Below, piece after piece: positions 46,701 to 58,700 of a stretch of 64,000 bases of DNA. Under the pieces are notes generated by a model. The model saw only the letters and a program-made list of their open reading frames with translations, was not told where the DNA came from and made no database searches. The stretch's first letter is position 1. Each line of letters starts with the position of its first letter. The DNA is taken from the NCBI GenBank assembly GCA_022818135.1, contig JAFMSR010000001.1, forward strand, positions 35,990,672 to 36,054,671, read 5' to 3'. A program made the translations under genes and the position numbers. Origin of the DNA: Saxidomus purpurata. Its lineage: Eukaryota; Mollusca; Bivalvia; Venerida; Veneridae.

Positions 46701-49700
46701 AAATAATATCCCCTTTCCTTGGAAAATTATTCAGATCTAAAAACATTATTCACACTATAGAAATAAAGTCAAACATTAGTAAATGTACCATCAGCTCTAC
46801 GTATTCCTGCACGTTCCTCACGTGCTTTCATAGCTAACTGTCTCAAATTTTCTTCCTTCTTTTCTTTCTCTTTTTGCATCATTTTTTGCTCTGTCTGTGC
46901 ACGTGTCTCTACAGCTTCACGGGCCTTTAATGTATAAAAGTTTCTACACAGACACAAAATATCAGAAATTGTTCGTACTACTTTTCTGTTTTAGTCTCCT
47001 TCATTTTGTTCTTTCACCTACCTGATTGCATCAATTAACTTCTATTATTCTTTACAAGTGCTAATTCAGATCCTTGTAAGACCAAAAAACAAACAAAAAA
47101 GTGCTAGAATACTGAGAACGATTCGAAGATCATTCTTAAATTCAGGCCACTGGATGGCAGAATTCATTTACAAATTCGATAGAAAGATAAAATGTTACTT
47201 TAAAATTATCTTGAAAGTCTATACAATGTACTTAAGACAGAATTTCTAGAGTGTATTATCATATCAAACCACTTAATAAATCAATCTGATCTTGACATAG
47301 ATCCACAATACTCTCAGATCATAAGATCACAAACTCACATGATTCAATATTATTTATAAGAAATAAATGAAATCAAACATGCCTACAAAAAAACAGAAAT
47401 GCAACAAATTTCAACGGAGAACTACACTTACTTTTCTGTCAGCAATATATAGAGATTCAGCAAGTTTTGCAAAGTTTTCATTGATATGAACACCCTGTAG
47501 ACCTCTTCCATCTGCAGCCAGACGCTTATCAAGAGGTATGGTATATCCCTTTACGTTCTTCCAGTTTGATATACACGGTGGAATCTTCCATTCCTGCTGC
47601 TCCTTCACTGTTACCTAGCAACAGACAAAACACCAAGATACAATGTAATCTATCACAATTTATACCCTTAACATTGAAGTAAGAACTACCACGAGAAATG
47701 TTTACTGAGATTTGGAGAGTAACAAATACATGATAATACATCATTATACATCTCAGATATTAACAGTCACTTTTCAGTCAATGCCTAAAGAAACAAAATT
47801 CAAGAACAACAGCCATCCTTTTGATTTAAAATGATTCTAAACTACTGTAGTTTTTTTTTTACTTAACAATCATTATAATATAGTTATTCATTGTGAAAGC
47901 AGACTTGATTTGGTCATGAAAACACACAGACTGTGAAATACATACATGTTCTATATAGATGTGTAATAACTGATGCTGGAACAATTGATTTTACCTTTCT
48001 GTTAGGAGAGTGCATCACAGGTGCTGGTGGGGAAGGTGGTCCTCTAGGTATTTTCTTGTTCACCCTAGAAAGTAAACAGAATTTTCCAAGTGCAAACATG
48101 TACAGTGATGTGTTCAAAGCCTTGAACTGCTTCTACAATACCTTCCTTTGCTTAAGCGAAAATTAAGTGACAGTTATTTCAATGGCAAGTACATTACCTT
48201 ATGCAAGACACTAAATAATGAAGATTGTAAGGTTAAAATTTACAGAAAGTGTTTGGAACACGAAGAAAAGTATGTGTATTATGTTGAAATCTCAGTGATT
48301 CGACAAAATGACTACCCAGGTCTTTTTAACTTTCTTCATAATGCATAGAAAAATAATTGTACATGTACTGTGGTTTAATTAGAATTTCTACACATACCAA
48401 CTTTCATTTTATATTAAAAATAACTTATTTTTGTGTTTTTTAAAGTATTTTTGAATTTTTGCTTTCGTTGTTAGTATTGGACCTTTAAGACATGTAGGAA
48501 GCCTATACAAGTATTACATTGTTACATTTTACAAGCTCAAGAAATTTACCAAATCCAGTTATTTAATGGTTTTTGATTCCCCTATTTGAAGTCTGGACTG
48601 TCCCATGATAACTTGGTTGTAAAATTACTTGTAGATCTTACATTACCAAGTCTTACTAGAAATTGAGTCCCTAGGGACACCAAATTTTTAAGCAACTCCT
48701 CTATTTTTTACATTCCCTACATACATACAGAGAAGCCAGTTTCTCCACTTTGTTAAATAATGTTTGAATTAAGAACAAATCTGATTGGCCCTCATGATCA
48801 TTCTACACCGTTTTTATTGGATGAAAGCTTACTTGAATTTTGGTGGTTCCATAGGATCTTTCTGTGCCTCTACCATTCTGATGATCCTTTGTTTAGCACC
48901 CGAGTTATATGCCACGCCTTGCTGGGAGGGCGTGTACCTGCAATACAAAATCCTTTACTGTACATGCATGTCACACCTGACTGTAAACATTTTAAAAATG
49001 TCTCGAATATCAATCAAGCAAAACGGCCTGAAAAATAATTATGATCCTTCTGGAGACATTGAAGTCTTTTTTATGTGAAATAAAAGGTATGAATAGTGTT
49101 TTCATGACCCAAACTATGAAAAGGTGCTTTTCTTTTGCAAACAAGATATGACATTTGTCATGCCTTTTCTCTGAAATACAGAAGTTTTTCGTATGAAAAA
49201 CTTACAATATTGTTTGTGAAATGTTTTAATTTTTATGTATAGTACTCTTAACAGGGTGGGTGATCACATGATCACTTTTTACATCAACCCCAAAGGGTAT
49301 TTTGGTGTTTTCTACTGTACCTTACAATATTTCGATCTATTACAAATGTATACCGACTACGTTTCAGCCAACATCTTTTCAGATTCAACAATATATGATG
49401 ATATAATGTGGCTTTTATAGTTTTTCCATTTATCTTGCAGAGATTTTTTACTTGATGATATTTATGTTGAAAATGTGGGTCACACTCTGCAGGGTAAATG
49501 GGACAAGAGCTGTCACTCGTAAGAGACAAATGCACTAAAGTGACATCTCAGCTTGTGACATTGAATTTTCAAGGTGTGAACCCAGTACTTGCACATGACA
49601 CTTTATCATTATGTGTGGAACATTTATGCCATTTTGTTTTAAATCCTTTAATGCATAACAGAATTACAGTCTGACTCTGAACAGGAAAAAAGTGTGAATA

Positions 49701-52700
49701 ACTTCCATTATTTTAAAACCCTTCAATGCATGACAGTTACAATCCGGACATGAGTATGTTTTTTACACCTCTGACCTGAGTTATGATGTATACAGGATTC
49801 CATGACCTTTAAACTCTAAGTTTGATCTTGACCTTCAAGCTACATATGTGGATCTTGCTTGCAACAAGTTTTCTCCATGTGCTGAACATTGGTCTTTAAA
49901 CCCTTCAATGCATGGCAGAATTACAGTACAAACATAAATGTGTGCATATGTACCGGATTTAATGACCTTTATACTTGTGAGACCTTGACCTTAAATGTAA
50001 CTGGGACTTGCACAAACACAAATGTGTGTATATATACAGGGTCAGTTACCTTAAAAGTCTAAAGTTTAAAGTGACCTTACCCTCTGAGGTAGGAATATGG
50101 GTCTTGCATGTGACACGTCATCTTCATGTGCTGAACATTTATTTATTTCATTTTATACAAATTTATTTTAGTTCGATTACAAAGAACGCTCCGTAAAATA
50201 TTGAATCACTCTTAAACACTCATTCAAGATGTCATCACGCTCGTGCATTTGTACCATATAATTTCAAAGTTCCTTCATAAATAACTAAGTTACAGCCCGG
50301 ACACAAAAAGTTCAACTGAAAGACGAACACAAAGATTAACAGTGCAATTTCTATATGCTCATCTTCGGGGAAATAAAAGCTACAATATTGACACTGTAGT
50401 GCACTATCAAGTTGTTGTCTGGAAAATGGTGGGTAAAATATTTTGCAATACAATAAGACGTTGTAGAAAAACACCAAAACCTTTTGAGTGTTGATGTAAA
50501 CATTACGTCACCTAATCACCTGCCCTGTTAAACTTCAGGATAATGTAACACACCTAATATACTGTGCTGGTGCCTGTTTCTCCGCGGCCTTGACTGGCAT
50601 GGACGCAGCAATTTTTCCCGAGACAAGTTTCTCCAGAGCCAGTCTTGTTTTCTCTGTATTATCTTGAATACTTTCGTCATCTGGACGTTCAAAACTTGGG
50701 TCGTCATCATCGATTTGTTTTGGAACAAGATCTTGAAATTTTGAGTGAACCACCTTGAAAACAAATAAATCACAACATAAATAACTCAACAAGAAAATTT
50801 TACGGTACGTCAGCCAACTACTATAATTTTTGGAGATAATCCTTGGCCTTCCTCATTTTTACATGGAGTAGACCATGTTCAGTTTTTATCAAAAACCTGT
50901 TAGTGAGTCACTGTTTTAAGTTTACCAACTGACAAAAGGAAAGTGTAGAAAAGGATTTGACTTTCAAGGGGTGCAGATAATTGTCAACACTGGTCTCAAA
51001 TTTTCTCCTGCTAACAAGTAAAGGTTGTTGATTCAAGATAAATGTATATCCGACAGTTACAATGTAGGTGCATGTTTTTTTTCCAATAAATTTTGGAAAA
51101 TTTCAGAACTGTAATACTACTACAGTGTTTCACACACCTGGCTCAAAGTTATTAATAGAACTGAGACTGCTTTATCAGTTTTAACCTGTATTTCTTATGC
51201 TATTGCTGTCACGTGTATTTATCAATTTAATGTACTTACCTTGTCTTTTCCGTGTCCATGTTTAGCAATAGCATCATATTTGATTTTGCCTTCTACATCT
51301 AACTGTACTGCCAGGGCATTTGATGAACTCTTCTTCTGTCCCATACTAAGTGGATACTGGGCGACAGCAATCTCTGGGAATGCTCCACCATCACCAAAAT
51401 CCTGCAATGTAAAGACTTTAACTAAACAGTCACACCCTTTAATCTTATACAATGACACATTATTTGCTTTCAAATTCAGAGCCTTTTCTCCATGTAAAAA
51501 AAACAGTACATGTGCTTTAAAACCCAAACAGTAATTTTCCCAAAGCAACAATTTTATTACACAAATTTAAACTGTCAGTATGACAGCAGCGATACATGCC
51601 TGAAGGATAAACTATTAGCAATTTTTAAATAGTCATCACCCTGTACTCCCTAAGCAATAGAAAATCAAGGCACATCAATCCAGAAATAAACAGCTCCACA
51701 AAGTTTTATTGAATTGCATTACCAATGTGGTTGATAAGGCTTTAGATATAAATTTGGCAATTTTGCATCCAATTTTCAAAGGGCCAAAATTTAGATGTCA
51801 TAGGGTGTGCTGAGCTTCTGAAGCTATTCAACTGAAACCCAAGGGACATCAACTCTAATAAACATGTTTACCAAGTTCTTTTTTTGCGTTCCTAATGTGG
51901 TAGAAATGATCGCAGACAGAAATTGCTAACGGAAGGCCTTAATCTATCTATAAAAGCTAACATAATCTACAATAGAGAACAGTTACAAAAGCACAATAGA
52001 GAAAATGTGCCATAATACAAAATGGATTGAGTGCTATTGACTCAAATAATTATGTCATTTCTCGGAGACTACACCTCGTCAAAATAATGTTTCTCCCAAA
52101 CAGTACTCTATGTATTACTTGTCTCATTCAACTTATTTTCCTTTTTGTATTGCACTTACCTCTTGTGATCTGGGAATCCAACCTTTCCTGTGTCCATATG
52201 GAGGTGCTGTTCTGTTACTGATCACAGGGGCCAACTGGAAATATGTTTATTTCAAAGAGTAATGATATTCATTTACATCTGCATTTAGAAGTGCTACATA
52301 TAATACTCAAGTTTCGAACTAACACAAAAAAATTAATTCCTTACACAGAGATGATGTGGTTTTAGAATTAAACATAAAAATACATCTTTTTCATGAGTAA
52401 GTTTGTCTAGATTCAAATCTGCTACATATAATACTCAAGTTTCAAACTTACACAAAAAACATGAGTAAATTTGTCTAGATCTTAACATAAAGCAAAATTT
52501 GACAAACCTGCATCTGAGAGCGAATCTGTCTCTCTTCATCATCCCGGTCAAATATTCTCTGCGTAGGAGCAGGTAAAATACTGAAAATGTTTCAATCTCA
52601 TTTAAAGTATGTGTTACACTTGTTAACAAAATTAACATATATTATATGTCTACAATGTCATATAGAAAATTTAAAAACACATCAAAACATACCCTAGTTT

Positions 52701-54158
52701 CAACCTTTGATTGTAAGAATAATGACAAAGAAACAAAACTACTCAGCATTATTCTTTTAAATAAATGCTCCTAATACATTGTACATCTATAAAATTAATG
52801 TTAAAGAAACTACTGGTAGTTAATGTTAGAAAGTGTACATATACACTGACTTTGTTTCCTATGCTTATTTTCTATGGTAGTATGAGTTGATTAGATATCC
52901 TTGTGTACATGGTGCAGTCTATAAGGAGACATAGGAGTAATTGGTTTAACGATTTTCATTTTTCATCTCTTGTCCCAGATTGCATAGACAATGTGTATAT
53001 ACTTTGGGGCAAATTCTGGAAAGTGGTCCCCACTGATAAAAATTTATACTTCTAAGGTAAGTTTTAAATCAAATTTCATCTGAAAACAGCATTTGGGGTA
53101 ACAACCCCAAGTAGTTTGATTAGGGATGGCAACCTAATGTAACACAACATCATCACATTGTTTCATCACAACTTGGCGCAAGCCTCGGCATTGCAATACA
53201 ATACAATACAATACAATACAATACAATACAATACAATACAATATTTATTTATTGTCGGATTGGTTTAACATGTAACACAAGCTATGAATAGCTTTTGACC
53301 GACTTAAATGCATTGCACATCCTGATACTAGTAAAATTATACACAGAATATTAATATGCAGGAAAGGTGAATCCTCAGCTCTCATTGCTGGTCTCTATGT
53401 ATGTTTAATTTTAAAATGTATAAAATGAAAGATGAAAACTGAAAGAAGACTAATTAACAATGAAAGTATTGAATTTCTAATTTTTGCATGTATCTTTTAA
53501 TCAAATTAAGTGAAATTATTGTAATCAGAACAAGTAAGTGCCCTGAACAGAACACAGAATTTTGTAATTTAATGTGAAGTACATGTTGACGTTTTGCAAA
53601 ATTTCCACCTCATTTCTAAATCAAGAGTGAAATGAAGTGTTTCAATACAATTACCAGAGTATTATTATAAAAAAGATAATGAATAATAAAAATTAAGGTA
53701 CGAGTTGACTTTTCTGATAAAAATCAGGTACGAGTTGACCTGAAAGGGTACGAGGTGACTACGGTACGAGGTGACTGAGGTACGAGGTTACTGATTACCG
53801 TTACGCTACAAAATTGAACCGATACTCTAATGTCTTGTAGAGAACAATTTGGAATCCTACTCATAACAATTCAGTCCGATCGTAACAATTGTCCAATGTT
53901 ATTCATCTTTTTAAGCTTAAGTGGAATTTTTAAGCACCGATCACAATATTTTTCACGATTTATCTTAACGTTGTTAGACGCTTTCTAATCCTCATTAAGC
54001 TGGATTCTTAAAACCCAGTATGCAGCGAAACATATTTTGGAATAAAGACGAATGTGTCGAACATAAAGCGTTCATAAAAAAATTGCTGTACAGCTACTCA
54101 ACGTGTAAGACAGATATAAATAACAAGGGTTTTTTTACTCCGAGATCTTCAACGCCAT
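43781..54158 (-). CDS. SNW1: SNW domain-containing protein 1 (SKIP/Prp45), complete
   Basis: Nuclear protein of the spliceosome (joins around Prp19 complex entry and stays into the catalytic stage) and a transcription co-regulator. Thirteen coding exons: 54139-54158, 52508-52580, 52160-52234, 51240-51401, 50554-50753, 48833-48937, 47995-48064, 47432-47614, 46789-46924, 45955-46054, 45236-45353, 44431-44588, 43781-43976. They sum to 1596 nt, giving 531 residues against 536 in human. The start MALKISDILPAPTQ mirrors the family's MALTSFLPAPTQ. Landmarks: RKGWIPR and DFGDGGAFPEI (residues 50-64), KKIPRGPPSPPAPVMHSP (about 215-232), ISNWKN (250-255), GYTIPLDKRLAADGRGLQ (258-275), a Lys/Glu-rich helical region (297-375), and a C-terminus with DPFGLDKFLKEAK and DRKKRRE. 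Divergent from ADCK1. All phases close. Confidence 0.96.
49504..50385 (+). repeat. Tandem-core repeat element in an SNW1 intron
   Basis: Same family as 4110-5103: it starts aagagctgtcactcg, and its units carry 'tgaccttcaagctaca', 'ttcaatgcatgacag', 'aatccggacatgagt' and 'gtcttgcatgtgacacgtca'. It ends with catcttcggggaaataaaa. It is more decayed than the 4110 copy. It lies between SNW1 exons 5 and 6. Confidence 0.7.
53192..53244. repeat. (ACAAT)n microsatellite
   Basis: About ten uninterrupted copies of the 5-bp unit acaat in SNW1 intron 1. Confidence 0.9.
53697..53792 (+). repeat. Five copies of a ggtacgag(g/t)tgac(t/c) word
   Basis: The 14-bp word occurs near 53697, 53728, 53747, 53763 and 53779 with uneven spacing (about 15-30 bp) in SNW1 intron 1. 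The words are too conserved and too unevenly spaced for a simple slippage microsatellite. Confidence 0.7.
54139..54158 (-). CDS. SNW1: SNW1 first coding exon, 20 nt
   Basis: Only ATGGCGTTGAAGATCTCGGA before a gtaaaa donor. It joins the exon at 52580 to read MALKIS-D-ILPAPTQ. It is too short for gene finders but matches the SNW1 N-terminus, and the 20+73 nt sum is in frame. Confidence 0.85.
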
Positions 54159-54400
54159 GTTTTCGTAGTATAGTCGGAATCCCCAAGTTCGTCCTTCCGT
54201 TTACGGAGAAACCCGATTATGCATTTCTTAAAATTTCATTGGTTTGCGACAGATTACGGAGTTCGTAGTGGCAAATATCTCAGTTTCGGACAGAAAATGG
54301 CTGCGCCCTGACAGCTAGAGATTGGACAGAAGCAGCCAATTGGCATATTTGTGTGTATGTGTGTGAATTAGTGCATTAGTAATGTTAGTATCTGTCATAA
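54159..54400. promoter_or_regulatory. Presumed bidirectional promoter of SNW1 and ADCK1
   Basis: CCAATTGG (54336-54343) is a CCAAT box readable on both strands. A second inverted CCAAT (attgg) is at 54321, and a YY1-like word (aaaatggctgcgcc) is at about 54294. There is no TATA box. SNW1 starts 178 bp to the left of the CCAAT palindrome. ADCK1 must start with a non-coding exon to the right, because its coding exon is preceded by an acceptor at 55716. Confidence 0.6.
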
Positions 54401-54729
54401 ATTTATAGGTTGTTCATTTTCACCATTCATGATATTGGTTTGGTTTGTAATTCCTATTTACACCAAACTGTGTGTCAGTAATGCAGTAACTTACAACTTA
54501 CATAACTTCATAAGTCACAACCTGATGATTTTCTAGTCTAATTTCCTCAGTTAATAAGATTTTATTTTAATAAAATCATGAAAGAGGCTTCCTTAGTTTA
54601 TCGAAAGTTTCTGAAACACTATTTCCCTTTCCATGAGATAGGCAGCTAGTTTTGTCATGGCTGAAATCCAGCTGTGATGACTGTGGCATCTGTTACACAC
54701 GTTGCACTTTAAGTTGGGCTGCTTGCAAA

Positions 54730-55064
54730 CAGTCAGGGGTGTAACTTGTTTAAGTTATTTTAGATAACTTCGACAATTTATATTTATCTTCTTGTCATCA
54801 TTCACTTATCACTTCTTCAAGTTATTTTTCAGTCATGATCACCTATTCAAGTTATTTTTGTCCAAACAGTACAAAGATTTAAAATCATTTTTTCACAAGG
54901 ATACAAATTTTCTGGGGAGTCACACATTTTTTTTCTATTTCTTTGATCATTGAACTTCAAGATTATGAATTAAAATATGTTATGCCAGGACAAAACCTTA
55001 TGCAAGGGCTTTGAAGTAGGACATTTTTCAGGTCATCTGTTAAGACAAGTTACACCCCTGACTG
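54730..55064. mobile_element. Small hAT-like MITE in the ADCK1 5' region
   Basis: The terminal word cagtcaggggtgtaacttgt occurs at 54730 and, exactly inverted, ending at 55064 (20 of 20). Flanks gcaaa and gtaaa may be a 5-bp duplication with one change. The length is 335 bp and there is no open frame of note. The CAGGGGTG core is shared with the 13568-14426 element. Confidence 0.6.
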
Positions 55065-55716
55065 GTAAACAGGATTGTTTCAGTTATTGTTGTCCAGCTA
55101 TCTTATCATCCTTGGTGAGTGACGCCATGGCGATCTCTCGTATTATGGAAGCAAAAGTCCTTACTACTGAGCTATGCATTGGACAGTTAATTTATTTAGG
55201 ACACAATGTTTCTTTGGCTACATGTTTTTTTCCATAAGCATTTTCATTTTTAAATGATTTATTATACTTCTCTGACAGTGCACAAGATAGAAAAAAAAGA
55301 TGAAGTGAAAGGTCTAGATAAACTGTGCATTATAACAGTAAAAGACAAAAAGGGAGGTTTCCAAGTAATTTTTCTTACCATCTTGGCAGACCAATTCAGC
55401 TACAGAAGTTTAAGCATAGGTTATTGCCAAACAATCAGCAAAATTAATTGTTTTAGCCACAGGTGTTTGCCACTTACATTAATTTTGTATTTATTTAGAT
55501 GTATCTCCCCAATTCAATACAATTACAGATATATGATATATGGCTACAGAACAATTACATGTTGTATTATTCTAACCAACCAACAATTTATGTTACAAAA
55601 TTGCTAGATAATACTTGTGACAGGCATGAGATAGATAGAAGCAACTTGCTGTGTGACAGTTCAGCGACAGTGGCTGTATAGGGTTGATAAAAGACATGTT
55701 TTAACTTTAATTGCAG

Positions 55717-55743
55717 TCTGCTGATTAATTGCTCATCACTACC
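55717..55743 (+). other. ADCK1: ADCK1 5' UTR, start of first coding exon
   Basis: An aattgcag acceptor at 55716 precedes the coding start by 27 bases, which implies an upstream non-coding exon near the shared promoter. The donor of that exon could not be identified with confidence. Confidence 0.6.
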
Positions 55744-58700
55744 ATGATAGTACAGAGAGTGAGACAGGTGCTGAAGTATGGTGGTGTAGGTATGCTGGTT
55801 GGAGGATCCATGTACCTGCTCCAGAAAAATGACTGGGAAATGTCAACTGTTGGTGTGGCCAGGTTTGGCAGAGCAGCTGTGGCTGTAAGTAAACTGATGT
55901 CTTTTCTCACAGCATCAGTTTTATTGTTGCGATTTTCAGTCAGACTTAGTACTGGTACATAAAAAAATTCAGATACTCAAAAAGCTAAAAATACAATGAC
56001 AATATTGCTGACTGAGTTAAAAGTGAGATTAAATCTGTCTATACATAAAAGGTAATGATACAATTTGCCACACTGCTTAGAGTTTCTTATGGTATTTTAA
56101 TTTTTAAATGAACTTGAAGAGCCAAGAGAGGTGGAGGTATTAAGAAACTTTAAGTTTGATATTAGTTAAATGTATATGTATATGATGTATTAAATGTTTT
56201 TAGCAGAAGCCTTCATCAGGGTAGTGTTCATGTGATAGTTCTTTACTCACTGTGAAGAAGGCTTTATGACTGAAACATGTCTGTAAATGTTTAAACTATT
56301 AGTGGGTTGATTTTCTTTTTCCATTTTATATTTTCTTTACTCACTGTCATACATGTGCAAGCAGAAAAGTTATTTATGGCAAACATAAGTCGTACATGTA
56401 TTTACAAAGTTTCTGTACTAGGTTAATCTTCAGAACTTAATTGTTATTAACTGATGACATTTAATGATACATGTATACCTTGTTGAACATTAAATTATTA
56501 TCCCATCAAGTATGAAGTTGACAAACTGTGTACATGTAGTTTCATTGTTGCTAGTATGATATTTGATTGATTGTTGATGATGTCTGATATATTAACAGGC
56601 TGCCAGTGTTGTCGCTGACTACAAATGGAATCTGAGAAATGTTGATCCAGATTCAAAAGAGTATGAATCTATCAAATCAGAGGTAATATTCTTACTCCCT
56701 TGAACAGCATTTATTACCCGTAGTTGTGTTGAATTTAATATGCTTAAACAACAAGGGCTATATTTTTTGCAGATGTCAATTTTTCAGTCTTTTTGTCCAT
56801 TAACCAAATGCATTTGGGATAATAGCACAAGAGCCATTTTGCATCCATAATTCAGACTTTACATCATGGTTGCAGTCATCAAGTATATGAGCCTGTAATT
56901 TCAAGGTTATTCTGTGAAAGTTCAAGGTCACAGTGACCTTTATATTGATAACTTGAGAGCCAGTTGGTGTACATTTTGCAGACATCGCTATGATGGTTGC
57001 AAGATACAAGTTGTAGAGCTGTAAAACCATTAGATGTACACTTATAAAACATCACATGATGGTTCCTCCAGACAAGTGAATGAACCCTATTGCTTGAGAT
57101 GTAACGTGAACATTTTCTCGATGGCGCATTTTTTTGAGCATGAAAGTTCCAAATCAGCGAATTAGATAATACAAAGCCATTTAAAGAGCTGATTTTGTTT
57201 CAGATTCACACTAGATCGGCACTAAAACTGAGAGCAATGTGTTGTAAAAATGGCGGAGCATTTATCAAAGTAGGTCAGCACCTTGGAACATTGGAGTACC
57301 TCCTTCCCCAGGAATATGTGAAAGCCATGAAGGTTCTCCACAGCGATGCTCCACAGTCTTCAGTTGAGGATTTGTTCCGAGTCTTTGAGGAAGATATAGG
57401 TAAAAAGGTATTCAACCATATCATTTTCTTAACATTTTTGTTGAATAAATCTGAGGCGTAGGTGGGATTAAATTTTAGCTTCTTCCAGAGCTGTTTGAGA
57501 GTATAGCAGATATAAATATAAATATACATAATGACTGATGTTGTCCCTGATGTGCTCCATTGGAACAAGGTTGGGATATACAGTTGACCTGTGAAACCCT
57601 AGGTGAAAACAGCTCACTCCTTTTTGTTATTGAATGATTTCTCAATTATTTTATGCAAAAATCAAAGTTTACTACCTCATATATGGCTTTAATCTGGAGG
57701 TTGTCATATACCCTGGTATTTTTGTTACAAGAAACAGGAAGGTTTGTTACTGGTAACAAAATTACTAGGGTATGTGGCAACCTCCAGATTTGAGCCATAT
57801 CTATACTACCGATATGTTTTTTTTTAAACTTGCACGGTGACTTTGTTTTCCTGCGAAATAAAAATTTGATCAAGAGTAATCTTTTGTTTTTAATCAAAGT
57901 ATTCAAATGAACTGTTAATAATTGGATGAAATGTTACCTAAATATGGCCGGTTGATTTAAAGGTTGGTACAACAGAAATGTGTAATGACTTCCACTCTTA
58001 TCCCTAGCCCAGCGTTCAGTTAAATCTAAAAAGGCCATCTTTCTTATTGGATAGTACATGTGATCGTAAGCTGTAGCACAGTGTCTTACAATCGCAACAG
58101 TTAATTTTCAAAAGATTATAACCATCCAGCCAAGGTCTGGAGTGTGCAGTCAATGTTTAGGCCATCTTTATCATTTTTTGTATGAACATAGTGAAAAGTG
58201 AAACAACCTCTGTATGCTGTGATGTAACGGACGAGAATCATAACAATGAAACTTTTTTAAGAAATCATATCTTACAAACAACAATAGACAGCTTTTCTTT
58301 ATCGTATCTGTGTAGGTTGAGGATGTGTTTGAGACATTTGCCAGAGAACCTTTAGGTACAGCATCGTTAGCTCAGGTCCACAAGGCTACCACCAGAGATG
58401 GTCAGATTCTAGCTGTGAAGATTCAGCATCCAAAAGTAAAGGCGCATTCATATGTGGATATTAGAACAATGGAGGTAAGAGCAAGGGAAAAACCAGATGG
58501 CTAGTGACGTTATATTCAGATTTGAGTAGTGTCTGTCCAGTAGGACGAGATAGAAACAGATAATAGAATAATTATTATAGCTGTGCAGGGACATAGACAA
58601 ATCTGGCTCTATAATGGAAGCTTAGCTCAGAAATCTTACATGTAGACTCACTTAATTGGTGTTCAGAAATTGTGGAAATTTAAGAATTCAATGTAAGTCA

